Assembly: GCA_008802785.1 (NCBI GenBank)
Contig: VUYT01000013.1
Span: 372,001 to 436,000, forward strand
DNA from: Symmetrospora coprosmae
Taxonomy: Eukaryota; Basidiomycota; Cystobasidiomycetes; Symmetrosporaceae
DNA: 64,000 nucleotides
Reading direction: 5' to 3'
This document shows positions 21,724 to 33,300 of the stretch, piece after piece (the first letter of the stretch is position 1; the number at the start of each line of letters is the position of its first letter). The notes under the pieces are model-generated. The model was not told the DNA's origin. It did not search any database and worked only from the letters and a program-made list of their open reading frames with translations. Position numbers and translations under genes: made by a program.

Positions 21724-23589
21724 TCATAGTTTCCTCAGCCCAATGTGTGCGTGTACCTCGCCATCGAGCTGCATGATGCCCAGTCCGGCTGCAAGGAGAC
21801 GCGAGCCGCCCGCGAGTCAGTCCAGTCGCATGGAAGTCAAGCAGCAGCGTAAAAGCCTCGCACTCACGTCGACCCCTGACTGGCAGCGGCGCATGCACTT
21901 TACCCCAGTAGGCCGTGGGCAAGCGTACAATTGGCTTCGCCTCAGAACTCGACATTGCCACCGTTTCTGGCGAAATCTCCAAGGCGAAAGTCCGGAGGAC
22001 GGGGACGAGGAAGGCTTTCGCTTCCGACAAGGCCAGGGTTCTGCCTTCGCACTGCATTTGATTGCCTGCATGAGCATTTCCGATCTGTTACGCTCGGGTG
22101 CAATGCGATGCTCGTCACTCACTATCGAGACGCCGCCGCCAAACGCGCGCACATGCGGGATGCACTTCGCCCCTCGTTGCTCGTCCGGTAGGAGGTTCTG
22201 TCCCGCCGTCGCAGGATCATCGTAGAAGCGTCTGCCGTCCCATAGCTGCGCATCGTCGCCCCAGACGGCCGTGTCGAGGTGTCCTGCGCGAGTGATGCAG
22301 ACGACCGACTCGCCCTTTTCGATCACGGTGTCGCCGAGGACAGCCTGCTGCGAAGCCTCTCTCACGCTGAAGGAAGACGACTGCAGGCGGAGCGTCTCGT
22401 AGAAGCAGGACGTGAGGAGAGGCACGTCCATCTGACTTGTCGAGACCTGCCCTTGCCCCGGGTCCTGCGCAGAAGCGTACGCCGCGTCAATCTCTGCTAG
22501 GATATCCCGCAGAAGCTGCCTGTCTGCCTGCAGGACGTAGAGCAGGCACCAGGCCATTGCAAAAGGTGCATTGGCGAGAAGCGCCCAAAAGTCGCCCGCA
22601 GCCATAGCGCCGATGTCGTCTACGCTCAAACCGAGCGCGACTGCTTCCGCAGTCATGTCCTTCACCACGTCCCCCTTTTCCAGCCCTACGCATCCTGCGT
22701 CGCGCGCCCATGTGCCCAAGAGCTGATTGATCTCCTTCTGCGCCCGGATCCCGGACGCGACCGTCGGCGGGAAGTACGGTTGCACAACCTCGGGAACCAT
22801 GCCGGACGCAAGGAGCGGGAACGCATCGTCGAAGGCGTGGAAGTTGGCCAGACAGCGTTCGGGCGAGATGCCGTGCTCAAAGCCAAAGAGTCCGGCGACT
22901 GATGCACGGAAGACAATGTCGTAGACCCACTTGACCAGGGGTTTTTGTGTCGTCTGCGCTCCGCTGCTCGTCGGTACTTTCTCAAGTCGCTCGACCTCTG
23001 AGCGCAGGCTGTCTTGCACGACGCTCTCGAAGCGCTGTATTGCGTTGCCCAGCTTGCCCCTGACCATTGCGCGCGCGTGCGCCGGGAAGATGCGCTTCTC
23101 CATGATCGAGGCCTGCCACGTTGGGCGCGACATGCCGAACACGGACCCGCTCATTTGCTTCCTGATGGGAATGAACGAGAGCTGCTTGTTGTACGAGCCG
23201 TTGTAGATCTGGCGGACGAGCTCGTCCGAGAGGATGAAGTGCTGGCGGAGCGGGGACGGGATGTAGACAATGTCGCCGTACTGGGCGTGCAGCGAGAGGA
23301 GGAAGGCCGTCTCGTTGGCCCCGAGCTGGTAGGCCGCATAGAGGCCCGAGACGAAGGCGGGGCAGAGAGGGTGCACGGAGTACACGCGGCGGTGGCTGGA
23401 GGGGCGGCGAGAGAGCAGGAGGGTGCTGAGTGCATACGCCAGCCCGAGCGAGGCGAGCACGATGGCGCACGTCTGCAGCAGGCGAGAGTCGGAAGAAGCG
23501 CCAATGAGCCGAGACGTTGGCCAGGAATGGTAGTGCTGTGACTTTGGCAGCGATGACCCTGGAGTGTCAATCACAGCGTGGGACGGCAT
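21724..23589 (-). CDS. Cytochrome P450, CYP7/CYP8-like
   Basis: A membrane-anchored heme monooxygenase-fold protein. One N-terminal anchor (LLQTCAIVLASLGLAYALS), an ExxR helix (ETLR within CFYETLRLQSSSF), and the heme loop FGGGVSICEGR, whose Cys follows a short intron (about 22058-22111). The tail RPGLGIMQLDGEVHTHIGLR sits on a last exon ending at 21724. The I-helix reads AGDFWALLANAPFAMAWCLL and lacks the usual Thr; together with LQSSSFSVREAS after ExxR this resembles CYP7/CYP8 (sterol 7-/12-alpha hydroxylases, prostacyclin synthase) more than typical fungal P450s. The start at 23589 is the first ATG in frame (MPSHAVIDTPG). The substrate is unknown; an isomerase-like rather than oxygenase activity is possible. 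Confidence 0.88.
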
Positions 23590-24169
23590 GCCTGGGTACT
23601 GTAGTGAGTGAGATGGTCGCGGTGGGTCTGCTTTGAGCACGCGCCTTCGCGACGACCCTCAGCCTGCTGCTCGTACAGGAGAGAGCAGCTTAACGCGGCT
23701 ACGGCAGCAGCGGCAGCAGCAGCAGAAAGAGGCAGTCAGGCAGTCGCGACCAGACGAATGAGGGTGTCTGTACTGCGTGAATGGCTCGTCTTGCCGGGGC
23801 GGTGAGAGCGGAACAGGCACCAGAGTGGGCGGCTGCAGCGGCGCAGAGGAGGGGAGCTCCCGTCTGATCAGACTGCGTGCATGGGGAGTTGTGCATACAC
23901 ACAGTATCACGGAGCAGCATACGCATGTGCAAGAGTGCGGATGTCGCCTCGCACGGCCTGAGCCGAAGCGTTGACGTCCTCCATCCCCTCTATCGTCGTC
24001 CCCCACCCCCTTCCAGGAAACAGCAAGAACGCAACCACGCCACGCGCCCAGCAGTAGTCATGGTGTCTCTCTGCCAATTGATCAATCCCACTTCCACAGC
24101 AGACAGGAGAGGAGAAAGGGAAGCATCTGCATCAGACGACACCAGCCAGGTATAGAGACCCTGCCTGCG

Positions 24170-24221
<52 letters not shown>

Positions 24222-24242
24222 CCAGCCAGCCAGTCCGCAGCC
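23590..24242. promoter_or_regulatory. Divergent region between the P450 and eIF3j genes
   Basis: About 650 bases between divergent start codons. It contains GCAGCAG runs near 23700-23730, a C-rich CCCCCACCCCC stretch near 24000, and the CCTG microsatellite described separately. I see no gene in it. Confidence 0.4.
24170..24224. repeat. (CCTG)n microsatellite in the eIF3j leader
   Basis: About a dozen CCTG units in an almost perfect run ending 18 bases before the eIF3j ATG, followed by CCAG units. It most likely lies in the 5' untranslated region, where length changes could affect translation. Confidence 0.85.
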
Positions 24243-25470
24243 ATGTCCGACTGGGATGATAGCGATTTTGAGGGAAACGCCCCCGCTGCAGCGGCGCCTG
24301 CGACAAAGGCGGCGGCGGCAAACGGGTCAGCAAACGGAGCCGGAGCAGCGCCCGCTGTGGTGCCTGTGAGAGGTAGGTTCGCAGACGAGGAGGATGACGA
24401 CGATGAGGAGGTAAAGGTGGGTGCAGTATGTTTTGTCGGGCGCTTCAGAGCGGAACGCGTGCAAACTGGACGGAAGGGGGTGCCTGCATGCAGATGCAGA
24501 TGCAGGACGACCCGTCAGATGAGGCACTAATCGCAGCTGACGCACCCTGCCATCCACCCTCTTCCTTCTCATGTCACGCCATCTCTTGCACTGACCTCTA
24601 CGACCTGGTTCGCCTCATTCCCGGTCACACAGAGCTCGTGGGAGGACAGCGACGACGACGAGGGCCAGAAAAAGAAGGCTGCAGCCGCAGCCGCAGCCGC
24701 AAACAAGCCTGCACCACCCGTGCGGCAGAAGGGCATCACAAAGGCCAAGATTGCAGAGAAGGAGGCCGCCGAGCAGGCAAAGCTGGAAGCCGCGCTGGCA
24801 GCGAGCAAGGAGGACCCGCTCGAGAAGAAGCGCCGCGACATGCAGATGAGCATCGCTGCCGACATTGACGCCGCGTCAAAGCTCTTTGGCGACGCGAGCC
24901 TCGCGGACCTCCCTGCGTCTGCAAAGAAGGACATTGTCGCAGCCGCCAACCCGCTCCTCGCCGTGCCCAATCCGCGCACAAAGGCCGACTTTGAGAAGCT
25001 CTCCGACAGCCTCAGCAAGGCCATGATCGACCTCTACGGCAACAAGCCGCTGTATCCAGAGTTCCTGAAACACTTTGTCCGCAACCTCGCAATGCCCTGC
25101 AAGGACATTGACGTAAAAGCCGCCGCGAGCGCCCTCTCCGCGCTCGGCAACGAGAAGCAGCGCGAAGCGAAAGAGGCCACGGGGAAGAAGGGCGGAAAGG
25201 GCAAGGGCAAGCCCCAGCTCGGGACAGTGGCTGGAGGAGCCGGTGCCAAAGCAGGCGTCACTGGAAGAGGGTGCGTGCCTTTCTGTCTGCAGCCGCCATC
25301 TGCCGCATCGTTTGACACGCAAGTACACACTCTCGCGCTTAGCTACGCTGCCGACCTCGAATTGCATGACGAGGCAATGGACGACGACGATGACTTTGTG
25401 AGTGATCTACATGTGATGCCTGCTTACAGCAGTCCAGCTGACGGCTCCGTACGCCCATCCCCAGATGTAA
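24243..25470 (+). CDS. HCR1: eIF3 subunit j (HCR1)
   Basis: A loosely attached subunit of translation initiation factor 3 that acts on the 40S ribosome, in recycling and start selection. The N-terminus SDWDDSDFE and later FADEEDDDDEEVKSSWEDSDD are the acidic W-containing motifs of the family. The central region has ITKAKIAEKEAAEQAK, FGDASLADLP, NPRTKADFEKLSDSLSKAMI and LYPEFLKHFVRNL. The C-terminus is acidic, LHDEAMDDDDDF. The last coding exon, 25465-25470, is just ATG TAA and supplies the terminal Met of the DDFM end seen in homologues. Other introns follow EEVK and GRG. The start lies just after the CCTG repeat. Confidence 0.92.
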
Positions 25471-25769
25471 TGCGCGATACCATAGATGCTGGCCGGGCTT
25501 TGCTGTGCTTGCATTTCTGGTTGCTTGCTTCCCCAGCCAACCCTGTTGTTCCTGCACGGGCACTCTAGACGACTTTAAGACTCAGTTAGGTATGCGCACA
25601 CGCGTATTGCCGAGTCGTTGCATCGGCACTGCATATCCGGCCACGTCCTGCTCTTTGTGCTGCTGCCATGGCAGCTCATTGATTGCAGAGCCTGAGGCGA
25701 CTCGAAGACTTCGCGCGGGGGATGCGCATACAATAGGCATCTCGCACGACTGGACGCTCCTCTGCTCGC

Positions 25770-27935
25770 CTACTCATCGTCGCTCTCCTCCTCGCCCGCC
25801 TCCTCTGGCGCGGTACTGACGAGCCCGTTCCCTCTTGCCCTGCGCGAGTTCTCTGCAAAGCTGCGGCTCTTGGCTCCGTCCTGGTTGGCGCCAAGGGCAG
25901 AGCGCAAGCGGTCCCCAAAGACACGCCGGAACCCGGTGTTGGTGAAGGCATCCCATACCTGCAAGCGGGCAGCCGAGCCGGCCAGCGCGACGGTCGTCGG
26001 GTCGTCTGGCGAGAAGAGCGTCGTGAAGACCTTGCCCTGTGCGGCGGAATGCGACGATCCGCGGGCCATCGTCAGCATTTCTCTATGGACGCGAAGATGG
26101 CGCAGAGTCTGCCCCCGTGAACGACTCACCACACCAAAGTCCTTGGAGAGCACGAGAGAGATGCCCTGTCCGCCTGTAGCTGCGTTCTGCTGGACATTCC
26201 ACACCTTCGTCTGCTTGTCCGTGCCGCCCGTGACGATGCACCCGTTGATGATCTCGTTGACGTCGAGCGCGGCGCACGGCCCATCGTGCGCATCAAGCGT
26301 CCAGAGGGGTTTTGCGAGGCTGCGTGCGTCATAGTACACGACCTGGCCATTTCCCGTGGCCGCGTAGAACCCGGCGCCACCCGCGGTGGTAGCGAACGGA
26401 TCCCAGTGGAGGACCTCGACGTCCGGGTTGACCTTCTTGCTCCCTCGCACGCCCGCTGCAGCAGAGGGCAGCTGGGCGGAAAGCGCGGATGCGGGGGTGC
26501 GCGTGTCAAAGATGCGCATGGACCCGCCCCACGCCCCGGACAGGAGCACGGTCGGGTCTGTCGGGCTCCACTGGATCGACTGCACCTTGCTCTCGCCGTG
26601 CAGCGTGAAGGAGCGCAGGGCGCGCTGGCACGTGGGCGACGAGAGATCCCACAGCTTGATGCTGCTGTCGGCGCTGGCGGACGCGAGGAGCGAGCGGTGC
26701 ACCCGGTTCCACGAGAGCGAGAGGATCGAGTCCGTGTGCGCGTAGGGAAGGACCACGCTCGGCGCTGCGCCGTCGGCGCCCAATGCCAGTGCAGACTTTT
26801 GCTTTTTCTTCTTCTTCTTCTTGTCCTTCTTCTTGGCGCCGCTGCCGTCCAGTGCCATCTCGCCGTCCCCTGCTCCGGAGGCGCCGGTTGGTGCGCTCGT
26901 CTCGGCAGCAGCGGACCGCTGCTCCTCCTGCCGCAGCTTCTCCTCCTCCTCCTTGATCTCCTCTTCCGTCAGGTCTCCCAGGATGGCCTCGGGGAACATG
27001 CCCTCGACGACGTCGAGATCCCAGACCTCGATGGTCTTCTCGAGCGTGCCAACGGCGATGAAGGAACCTCTCTCGCTTGTGCTGCCCGTATCGGACGTCG
27101 AGGATGCGCCCTGCCTGGACGTTGACGGCCTGCAGTCTCCCCACTCCATGCAGAGGGGCATGGCGGGCAAGAGCGTGTCGTGGTGGACGTAGAGGTTCCC
27201 TTCGGCCGTTTCCTCGTCGTTGCCGCCGTCCTCATCGCCGTCGTCGGGCCCTTCCCAGACGTGTATCTCGAGCATGTTGACCTCGTCCTGTGTCTTTGCG
27301 CTCACGAGCAGGTTGTCGGTCGGCAGGATCTCGAGCTCCTCCTTCTCGAGGGTTGCGTCCTCGTTCCCTGGGTTTTCGAGGGTGATGTATGGGTCCTGGG
27401 ATGCGTCGTTCGAGTTGTAGTACGATAGGCCCTTGATATTGCTAAAGATGCCCATGTCTGCGGGTGGGCGGGGGAACCGAAGTGTTAGATGACATGGTGG
27501 CAACCCGGTGTGAGCTTCACCAAGGTAAATGAACGCACTGCTGGACTGCGCGGCTTCGTTGTCGTCGTAGGTATCGAGGTTGTACTGTGCCATCTCGTCC
27601 TCTTCTTGGTTCTCATTGCCAGCTCCCTTCTTGATCTTGTCTGCCATCTTTCGTGCTTTCGCCTCTGGATCAGAGTCGCTGCCGCTGCCAGACTGGCTGT
27701 CGCTCTCCCACTCGTCGCCGTCGCCGTCGCCGTTGTCGTCCTCCGCATCCACCTGCATGCCATCGACGCCCTTCTCAAGCTCCTCAAGCTCCCTGCGTGC
27801 ATCCTCGAGCTTTATCTTTCCCAGCCGCTCTATCCGCTCGAACTCTGCCGGGTCGCTGAGGTCAAACTTGCGCGGGTGCTGGGCCGACGCGCCCCGGGGC
27901 ACCCAGAGCACGGACGAGATGAGCGAGATGGACAT
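25770..27935 (-). CDS. PWP1: PWP1, WD-repeat ribosome biogenesis factor
   Basis: A nucleolar WD40 protein needed for 25S rRNA processing. The start MSISLISSVLWVPRGAS fits the WVPRG N-terminus of Pwp1; ATG at 27935 is the first in frame. Visible propeller blades: AVGTLEKTIEVWDLDVV, LLASASADSSIKLWDLSSP, LLSGAWGGSMRIFDTR, YAATGNGQVVYYDARS, VTGGTDKQTKVWNVQ and LAGSAARLQVWDAFTN. An acidic linker and a run of lysines (KKKDKKKKKKKQK) lie between early blades. Two in-frame introns need removing: one before MGIFSNIKG (about 27455-27520) and one before GKVFTTLFSPDD (about 26040-26130). The end is acidic (EEAGEEESDDE). The gene is divergent from UFD1. Confidence 0.93.
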   Translation of the reverse strand: MSISLISSVLWVPRGASAQHPRKFDLSDPAEFERIERLGKIKLEDARRELEELEKGVDGMQVDAEDDNGDGDGDEWESDSQSGSGSDSDPEAKARKMADKIKKGAGNENQEEDEMAQYNLDTYDDNEAAQSSSAFIYLGEAHTGLPPCHLTLRFPRPPADMGIFSNIKGLSYYNSNDASQDPYITLENPGNEDATLEKEELEILPTDNLLVSAKTQDEVNMLEIHVWEGPDDGDEDGGNDEETAEGNLYVHHDTLLPAMPLCMEWGDCRPSTSRQGASSTSDTGSTSERGSFIAVGTLEKTIEVWDLDVVEGMFPEAILGDLTEEEIKEEEEKLRQEEQRSAAAETSAPTGASGAGDGEMALDGSGAKKKDKKKKKKKQKSALALGADGAAPSVVLPYAHTDSILSLSWNRVHRSLLASASADSSIKLWDLSSPTCQRALRSFTLHGESKVQSIQWSPTDPTVLLSGAWGGSMRIFDTRTPASALSAQLPSAAAGVRGSKKVNPDVEVLHWDPFATTAGGAGFYAATGNGQVVYYDARSLAKPLWTLDAHDGPCAALDVNEIINGCIVTGGTDKQTKVWNVQQNAATGGQGISLVLSKDFGVVSRSRGQTLRHLRVHREMLTMARGSSHSAAQGKVFTTLFSPDDPTTVALAGSAARLQVWDAFTNTGFRRVFGDRLRSALGANQDGAKSRSFAENSRRARGNGLVSTAPEEAGEEESDDE

Positions 27936-28244
27936 TGTCTCCTCCACTCTATTCCTCTCTGTGGGATGAGATATGTGCTTCTGTGCTGCGGAGAGGAGTC
28001 AAGACGAGGCGAGTGTGTGCGCACGGTACAGTACGCCTCTCAGTCCAAATTTCAGCCCCCCCGACCAGCACACTGTGTGGTCACGTTTCGCTGGCGGGCG
28101 CGGGCAGGGGCAGGGGCAGGTACAGCGTACAGTACAGTGCAGCATCCCCCTCAGTCACAGCCATACGCCAACCAACCAGTATAGAGTAGAGTAGCTGGTG
28201 ACCATCATTGCAGGCAGGCAAAACAGCAACCACACAGAACAGCA
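27936..28244. promoter_or_regulatory. Divergent promoter region, PWP1 / UFD1
   Basis: 309 bases between divergent start codons. It contains a GGGCAGGGGCAGGGGCAGG run near 28100 and repeated TACAGTAC-like words near 28120-28140. No specific factor site is identified. Confidence 0.4.
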
Positions 28245-30134
28245 ATGGTGAGCTCTCTGGCTCCGCTTGCCCGCCTCTCTCGGGGAGTCGCAGCGGATGT
28301 CGTCGTCATCATCATCGGCTGAGACCGCTCGCTTCAATGACGCGGGCACGTCCCCTGACAGAGCGACTACGGCGGAGGAGGGGACTCGGACGATGAGATC
28401 CAGTACCAGGGTCACAACGCAGGAGGAGGTGGTGCTGGTGGCTATGGTCAACAGCCCCACTTTCCCAACCCGTTTGGTGTCGGAGGAGCCGGAGCTGGAG
28501 CTGGCGCAGGTCCTGGAGGGATCCTAGGGGGCATGTTCGGCGGTGGAATGGGGATGGGCGCAATGGGCGGATTCATGGGCATGCACGGCCACGGAGGCGC
28601 TCCTGCACCACCCTCCGCCTTCAACCGCCCTTACAAGGCCTACAGCAGCGCAATCCACGAGATCCAGCAGGGCAGGGGGAGTGCGGGAGCAACAATGGCA
28701 TCGGGAGGGAGAGAGCAGGTCATGTTTGGCGGGCAGAGTGGGTCTCCCTCGATGCTCTCGATGCTGCCAACCTCTGTACGTCCGCGTCTCTCCTGCCACT
28801 ACCGTGCGCGCAACTGGCGTAAGCGTCGGTGGCGGAGAGCGTGGACAGGGAAGGAGGTATGCAGCAAGATAGCGATGTTGGACTGGCTGTACTGACCATC
28901 ATCTCCTCATCTGCCTTCTCTGTTCCTCCCGCTCCTCCCGCATCCAGTCATGATGCCTCCTTCGGCTCTTCGCCACCTCAGTGAGTACCGTCACCGCCGC
29001 GCCTGGAGACGTGGAAGCAGCGTCGACTGGGCTCTTAGCTGACGTACGAGGCGCCTCCCTCCCTGTGATGTAGCCGAGCTCGACATCGAAGGCCCCTGGA
29101 CATTCGAACTCGTCAACCCCGTCAAACGTCAGCTAAAGACGCACGCCGGAGTCCTCGAGTTCACGGCAGACGAGGGTGTCGTGTACCTGCCCTCATGGAT
29201 GATGAAGCGTCTCGAGCTCGAGGAAGGCGACGGGATCCGGCTGTTTGGGACGCGCCTCCCGAAAGGCAAGTTCGTAAAGCTGCAGCCGCAGTCGGTGACC
29301 TTCCTCGAGCTGTCCGACCCGAAAGCCGTGCTCGAGTCGGCCCTCCGCAGCTACTCGAACCTGACCCAGGGCGACATCATCGAGATCAGCTACAACATGA
29401 TGACGTTCGAGCTGCTCATCATGGAGATCCAGCCGGATGCTGCGGGGATCCACATCCTCAACACGGATCTCGAAGTCGACTTCGCCGAGCCCGTGGGGTA
29501 CGTCGCGCCAGAGCGGAAGCCCGCCGCACCCGCAGCGACCATGCAGTCCAAGCTCAGCATCAACATCAACGGCACCCAGTCTGTCGACGCCCGGGGCAGC
29601 GGGACCGCCACGCCTACGGGCAGCGCGAGCGGGGCTGGAGCAGCTGGAAAAGCCGGCAAGCCGGGAGAGGCCTTCAGCGGGATCGGGCAGAGCATGGCGG
29701 GCAAGCGCATCAGGGGCAAAGGGATCAGCGTGAAGAAGGCAGAGGCCGTGTCCAAGGACAGCAAGATTTACCGCACGGATCAGCAGAGAATCGTCACCGC
29801 CGACACGCAGATTGGCGACAGGAAGGTCCCCGCAAAGCTCGAGCTGCCGGAAGGAACCCTCTTCTTTGGGTACAAGTTCACCCCGCCTGCGAGCGACAAG
29901 AAGGATGGCAAAGACGACGAGGAGCACAGGAATGCAGGGGGAGTCAAGCCCCCTGCGTTTGACGGTGCGGGCCAGGGCGTCACGCTCAGCGGCCGGATGA
30001 CTACCGGTATAGCCGCCGCTGCACCTTCTGGCAGTGGCAGCAGCAGCAAGATCAAGAAGAAGAAAGCCGCTGCAAAGGCAGATCGACAGGCAATCACAAA
30101 GTCAGTCGACGCCATCCAGATCGATTCGGATTGA
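28245..30134 (+). CDS. UFD1: UFD1, substrate-recruiting cofactor of Cdc48/p97
   Basis: With Npl4 it delivers ubiquitinated proteins to Cdc48 for ER-associated degradation. The first coding exon is the ATG alone (28245-28247); exon 2 begins at 28362 with SDYGGGGDSDDE and a long Gly-rich leader. The Ufd1 core follows: REQVMFGGQ|IMMPPSALRHLTELDI, TFELVNP, THAGVLEFTADEGVVYLPSW and LPKGKFVKLQPQS. Joining exon 2 at 28737 to exon 3 at 28948 restores the family sequence exactly. Two SHP-type Cdc48-binding boxes are visible: AFSGIGQSMAGK and FDGAGQGVTLSG. The long glycine-rich extension before the double-psi barrel is larger than in yeast. The terminal exon covers most of the protein and ends at 30134. 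Confidence 0.93.
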
Positions 30135-30367
30135 CCCTGTTGGATGTCGCGCCCATCCTCGTATCTCTCTGCTTCTCGTCTGCTCTCAGTTCGCACGCAT
30201 GCATGCAGAGGGTCCCGAATCCGTGTAGCATTGCCATCATCTCTCATGTTGTCGACATCGAAGCAAGCAATTCCAGCCTTCGCGATAGCGGGTCTACCTG
30301 GCTTCCTTTAATGGCTTGCCGTCTCGCATTGCTCGCTACTTGACACCTTGATCTAGACGTACAACAC

Positions 30368-33300
30368 TCACGCTACGGATTCATCCATCATGAGTGTATC
30401 GTCTTGCCCGTACGCCTCCTGATTCTGCTGCTGCTGCTGCTGCATCTCGACGCCAACAAGTCTCTCGACCTCGTCAAAGAATTGCTCGAGCTTGACAGAC
30501 TGCCCTTCAACATACTCCCGGAGCTTCTGCGACTCGCTCGCATACTCCGCGACCACCTTGTCGAGGCTGACCTTGCCATACAAGCCGTCCGCTGTATCCG
30601 CAGAGAAGCGAGCGCGTAGCGCGTCCTCCTCCTCGGGCGTACTGCCGAAGAGCGCTTGGGCGGGCCGCACGATTGATACCTGCTCCTGCGGCGGCTTCGA
30701 ATAGCACGAGAGCAGAGTCGCGAACAGTGCGCTGCTGCGAAGGGAGGTCGCAAGGGCATCGTCCGAAGCGGAAGCGGCCGACTGGCGGAGAGCGGCCCAG
30801 CTTAGAGTTTGTAAGACATGTCAGCCGATGCTGTGCGCGCTAGAGCCATGTGGACGGAGCGTGCCTCACTCGTCCCGCATGTAAACCCTGCGCCAGACTG
30901 TCCGAGCAGCCAATGCCATCCGCGCTTGCGGCGTTGATCTGTCGCGAGAGAGCAGCTCGAGTGCGTGCGCGAAATCGTGCGCTTGCTCGTTTGCCTCGTT
31001 GTCCTTGACGCTCAACAGATCGGCGAGATCTTCGGTACTGAGCGCACGTCCCATCAGCAGTGCCTCGAACAGGCTCGTCGTAAGCTGCTTCAAGATGACC
31101 GCAAGCGCAATCAAATTTAGCCATGGCATTCCAGGACGCAGGTTTCAGCATAGACGTACCTGCTTCGGCGCCTCCGCGTTTCCGGCGCATAGACGTTCCG
31201 CACACCGTCGCGCTTGGACCTCGACTGGCTTTGCCAGATCCCGGGCATCGAGCACGCCTCTGCACATCTCCACAAGGCGATCATGCGATGTGACTACGTC
31301 CAGTCGGTCATCGATAGCCTCAAGTGCCCTTTGGGCAGCCTCGGACTGGTCGAGCTGACTCCGGGTGAGGGCTGCCACTTTGGCGAGCTTGCCGATCGAA
31401 AGCATGAGCTGATAACGCACAGTCGTAATGCTCTACGTCAGCCGATTCAGCTAAGAGGAAGCCCGCAGGAGGTTGGCTCACCTTCTGTTCTGCCAGCTGC
31501 GTCTCGCGTGCCGCTTCCGTCAGAAGCGCGACCGACGCATCTTCGTACCGTTTAGTAGCGACATCCTGAATCCACGCGAGTCGTGGGATTTTGCTCATCT
31601 TGAGGAACCTGGAAAGCATGCTCTGGTAGGCACGGTCTTGTGTCATCAGGTCGTGCAAGCGATCTTTGTTGAAGAAGCAAGCACCTTCGAGATCAGTCTC
31701 TTGATAGCCTACGCCAAAGCTACGAGAGGCTGGAACTTACTATTCTCGAGGTAAAACTGATAGAGGGAGAAGGCGAACTTCTCGCCGTACTTCTCGATGT
31801 AGAACTGCACCCTGATGGGCGAGCCGGTCTGGGCGTCCTCGCATAGCAGAACGAGCGACTTGAAATCGCGGTACCGCTCAGCGAGGTCGTAAGCGACATT
31901 CGTTCTGGCTAGTTGTGCTGTCATCGAGGGCCGGCATACGTCAGCCACAATGCTTTTCGAGTAGCACGCAAGCGTACCAGCCGCTCACCAAGCGAAGCTA
32001 TCACGTTCGCCCTCAGCTGCACATAAACGCTCAGCAGATCGCGAAGCTCCGACACCGCGGCCGGCTCGTCGCCGAGACTTTCCAGATACGCCATCCTCTC
32101 CCGGTGCATAGCAAGCGCGTAGTCGGACAGCTCGGCGAAGTGCTCCTTGAGGCTCTTCTGCGTATGCCGTTCCTCCCTCTCTCTGACCTCGCGCGAGCCG
32201 CACAAGCCTCCCTCATCGGCGCGACCGTACTCGATCAAATCCTCGTTATCGACATTGCTGCCTAGCTCCCGACTACGCTCGCGGATGACTTGCTCGAGCC
32301 GCTCGACGGTCAGACGGAGGAGCGAGAGCGACGTGGAGCGCGATGTCCAGGGTTCCGACAGACACGTCTGATCGCTGTTCGTGATGGCGTAGAGGTTGCT
32401 GGACTCCGCACGGAAGCGGAGCACAGATCGGTACGTGATTGACAGAATCTCAGCTACGTGCTGGGTGGTAAGCGTGCGAGATGCAAGACTGGCGTCCCTG
32501 GAGCTTGGGTCAGTCTCGCGCCGCAGGATCGGTAGCAGCGCCTCCAGAGCCCGCCCCAACTGCCCAACCTGAGTACGGAAGAAGCTGCGAGTCGGGTCCT
32601 CGGCAAAAGATTGCGCAACGCCCAATAGCGCGGCAGATTCGATGGCCTCACTCAGAACGTCGTGGGCGCCGTTTTGCATTGATCCGTTCTTCCGCGCCTC
32701 GGCGATGCGAGAATTGTGCCGTGCCCACAGACCGATACTCGCATTGAGCTTTTCCGCATCCCAGGAAAGGTGGCGCTTGCTGGTTTTGGACAGGCGGTTG
32801 ATGAGCGTATTGTCCTGAATGAAGGTGATGAGGAGCCGCAGGCGAGATGCTCGGTCTGCGAGCTGTGCTCTAAGGTCGATAATGTTTGGCAGGTGCGGCG
32901 AAGCTGAGGAAGAGAGAGAGAGAGTGCGCATTAGGAAGAGCACGCGCGGTTTGGATCGGGGGCCCTTTTTGAGCGCTATGGCCGCACCGACTCACAGCTG
33001 CTGAGTATTTCTCTCGAGACCGCCTCGGCTGCCTGGACCAGGTCTCCAGCGTCGTCAAGCCTGAGCTCGAAGGCCAGAGGGTTTCTCACTCTGTCGCCGA
33101 AGACGACGGCTTGATCGAACTTGCTCTTCAGGCGTTGTGTTGCTGCTGCTTCGGAGTCCTGCGCTTGCAGCGCCTGACTCTCTGCTCTTCTGCGTACAGA
33201 AAAGATAGATTGTGAGCTTCCCGCACGACGCACGCTCCAGCAGGACGTCTCGGCTCACTGGTTCTGAGTGTGCAGATAGGTCTGGGCAACCTCAAGCTGA

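Noticed and set aside
28738-28947. Open frame continuing past UFD1 exon 2
   Set aside because: Splicing at 28737 to 28948 restores the conserved FGG..MMPPSAL sequence, so this stretch is intron.
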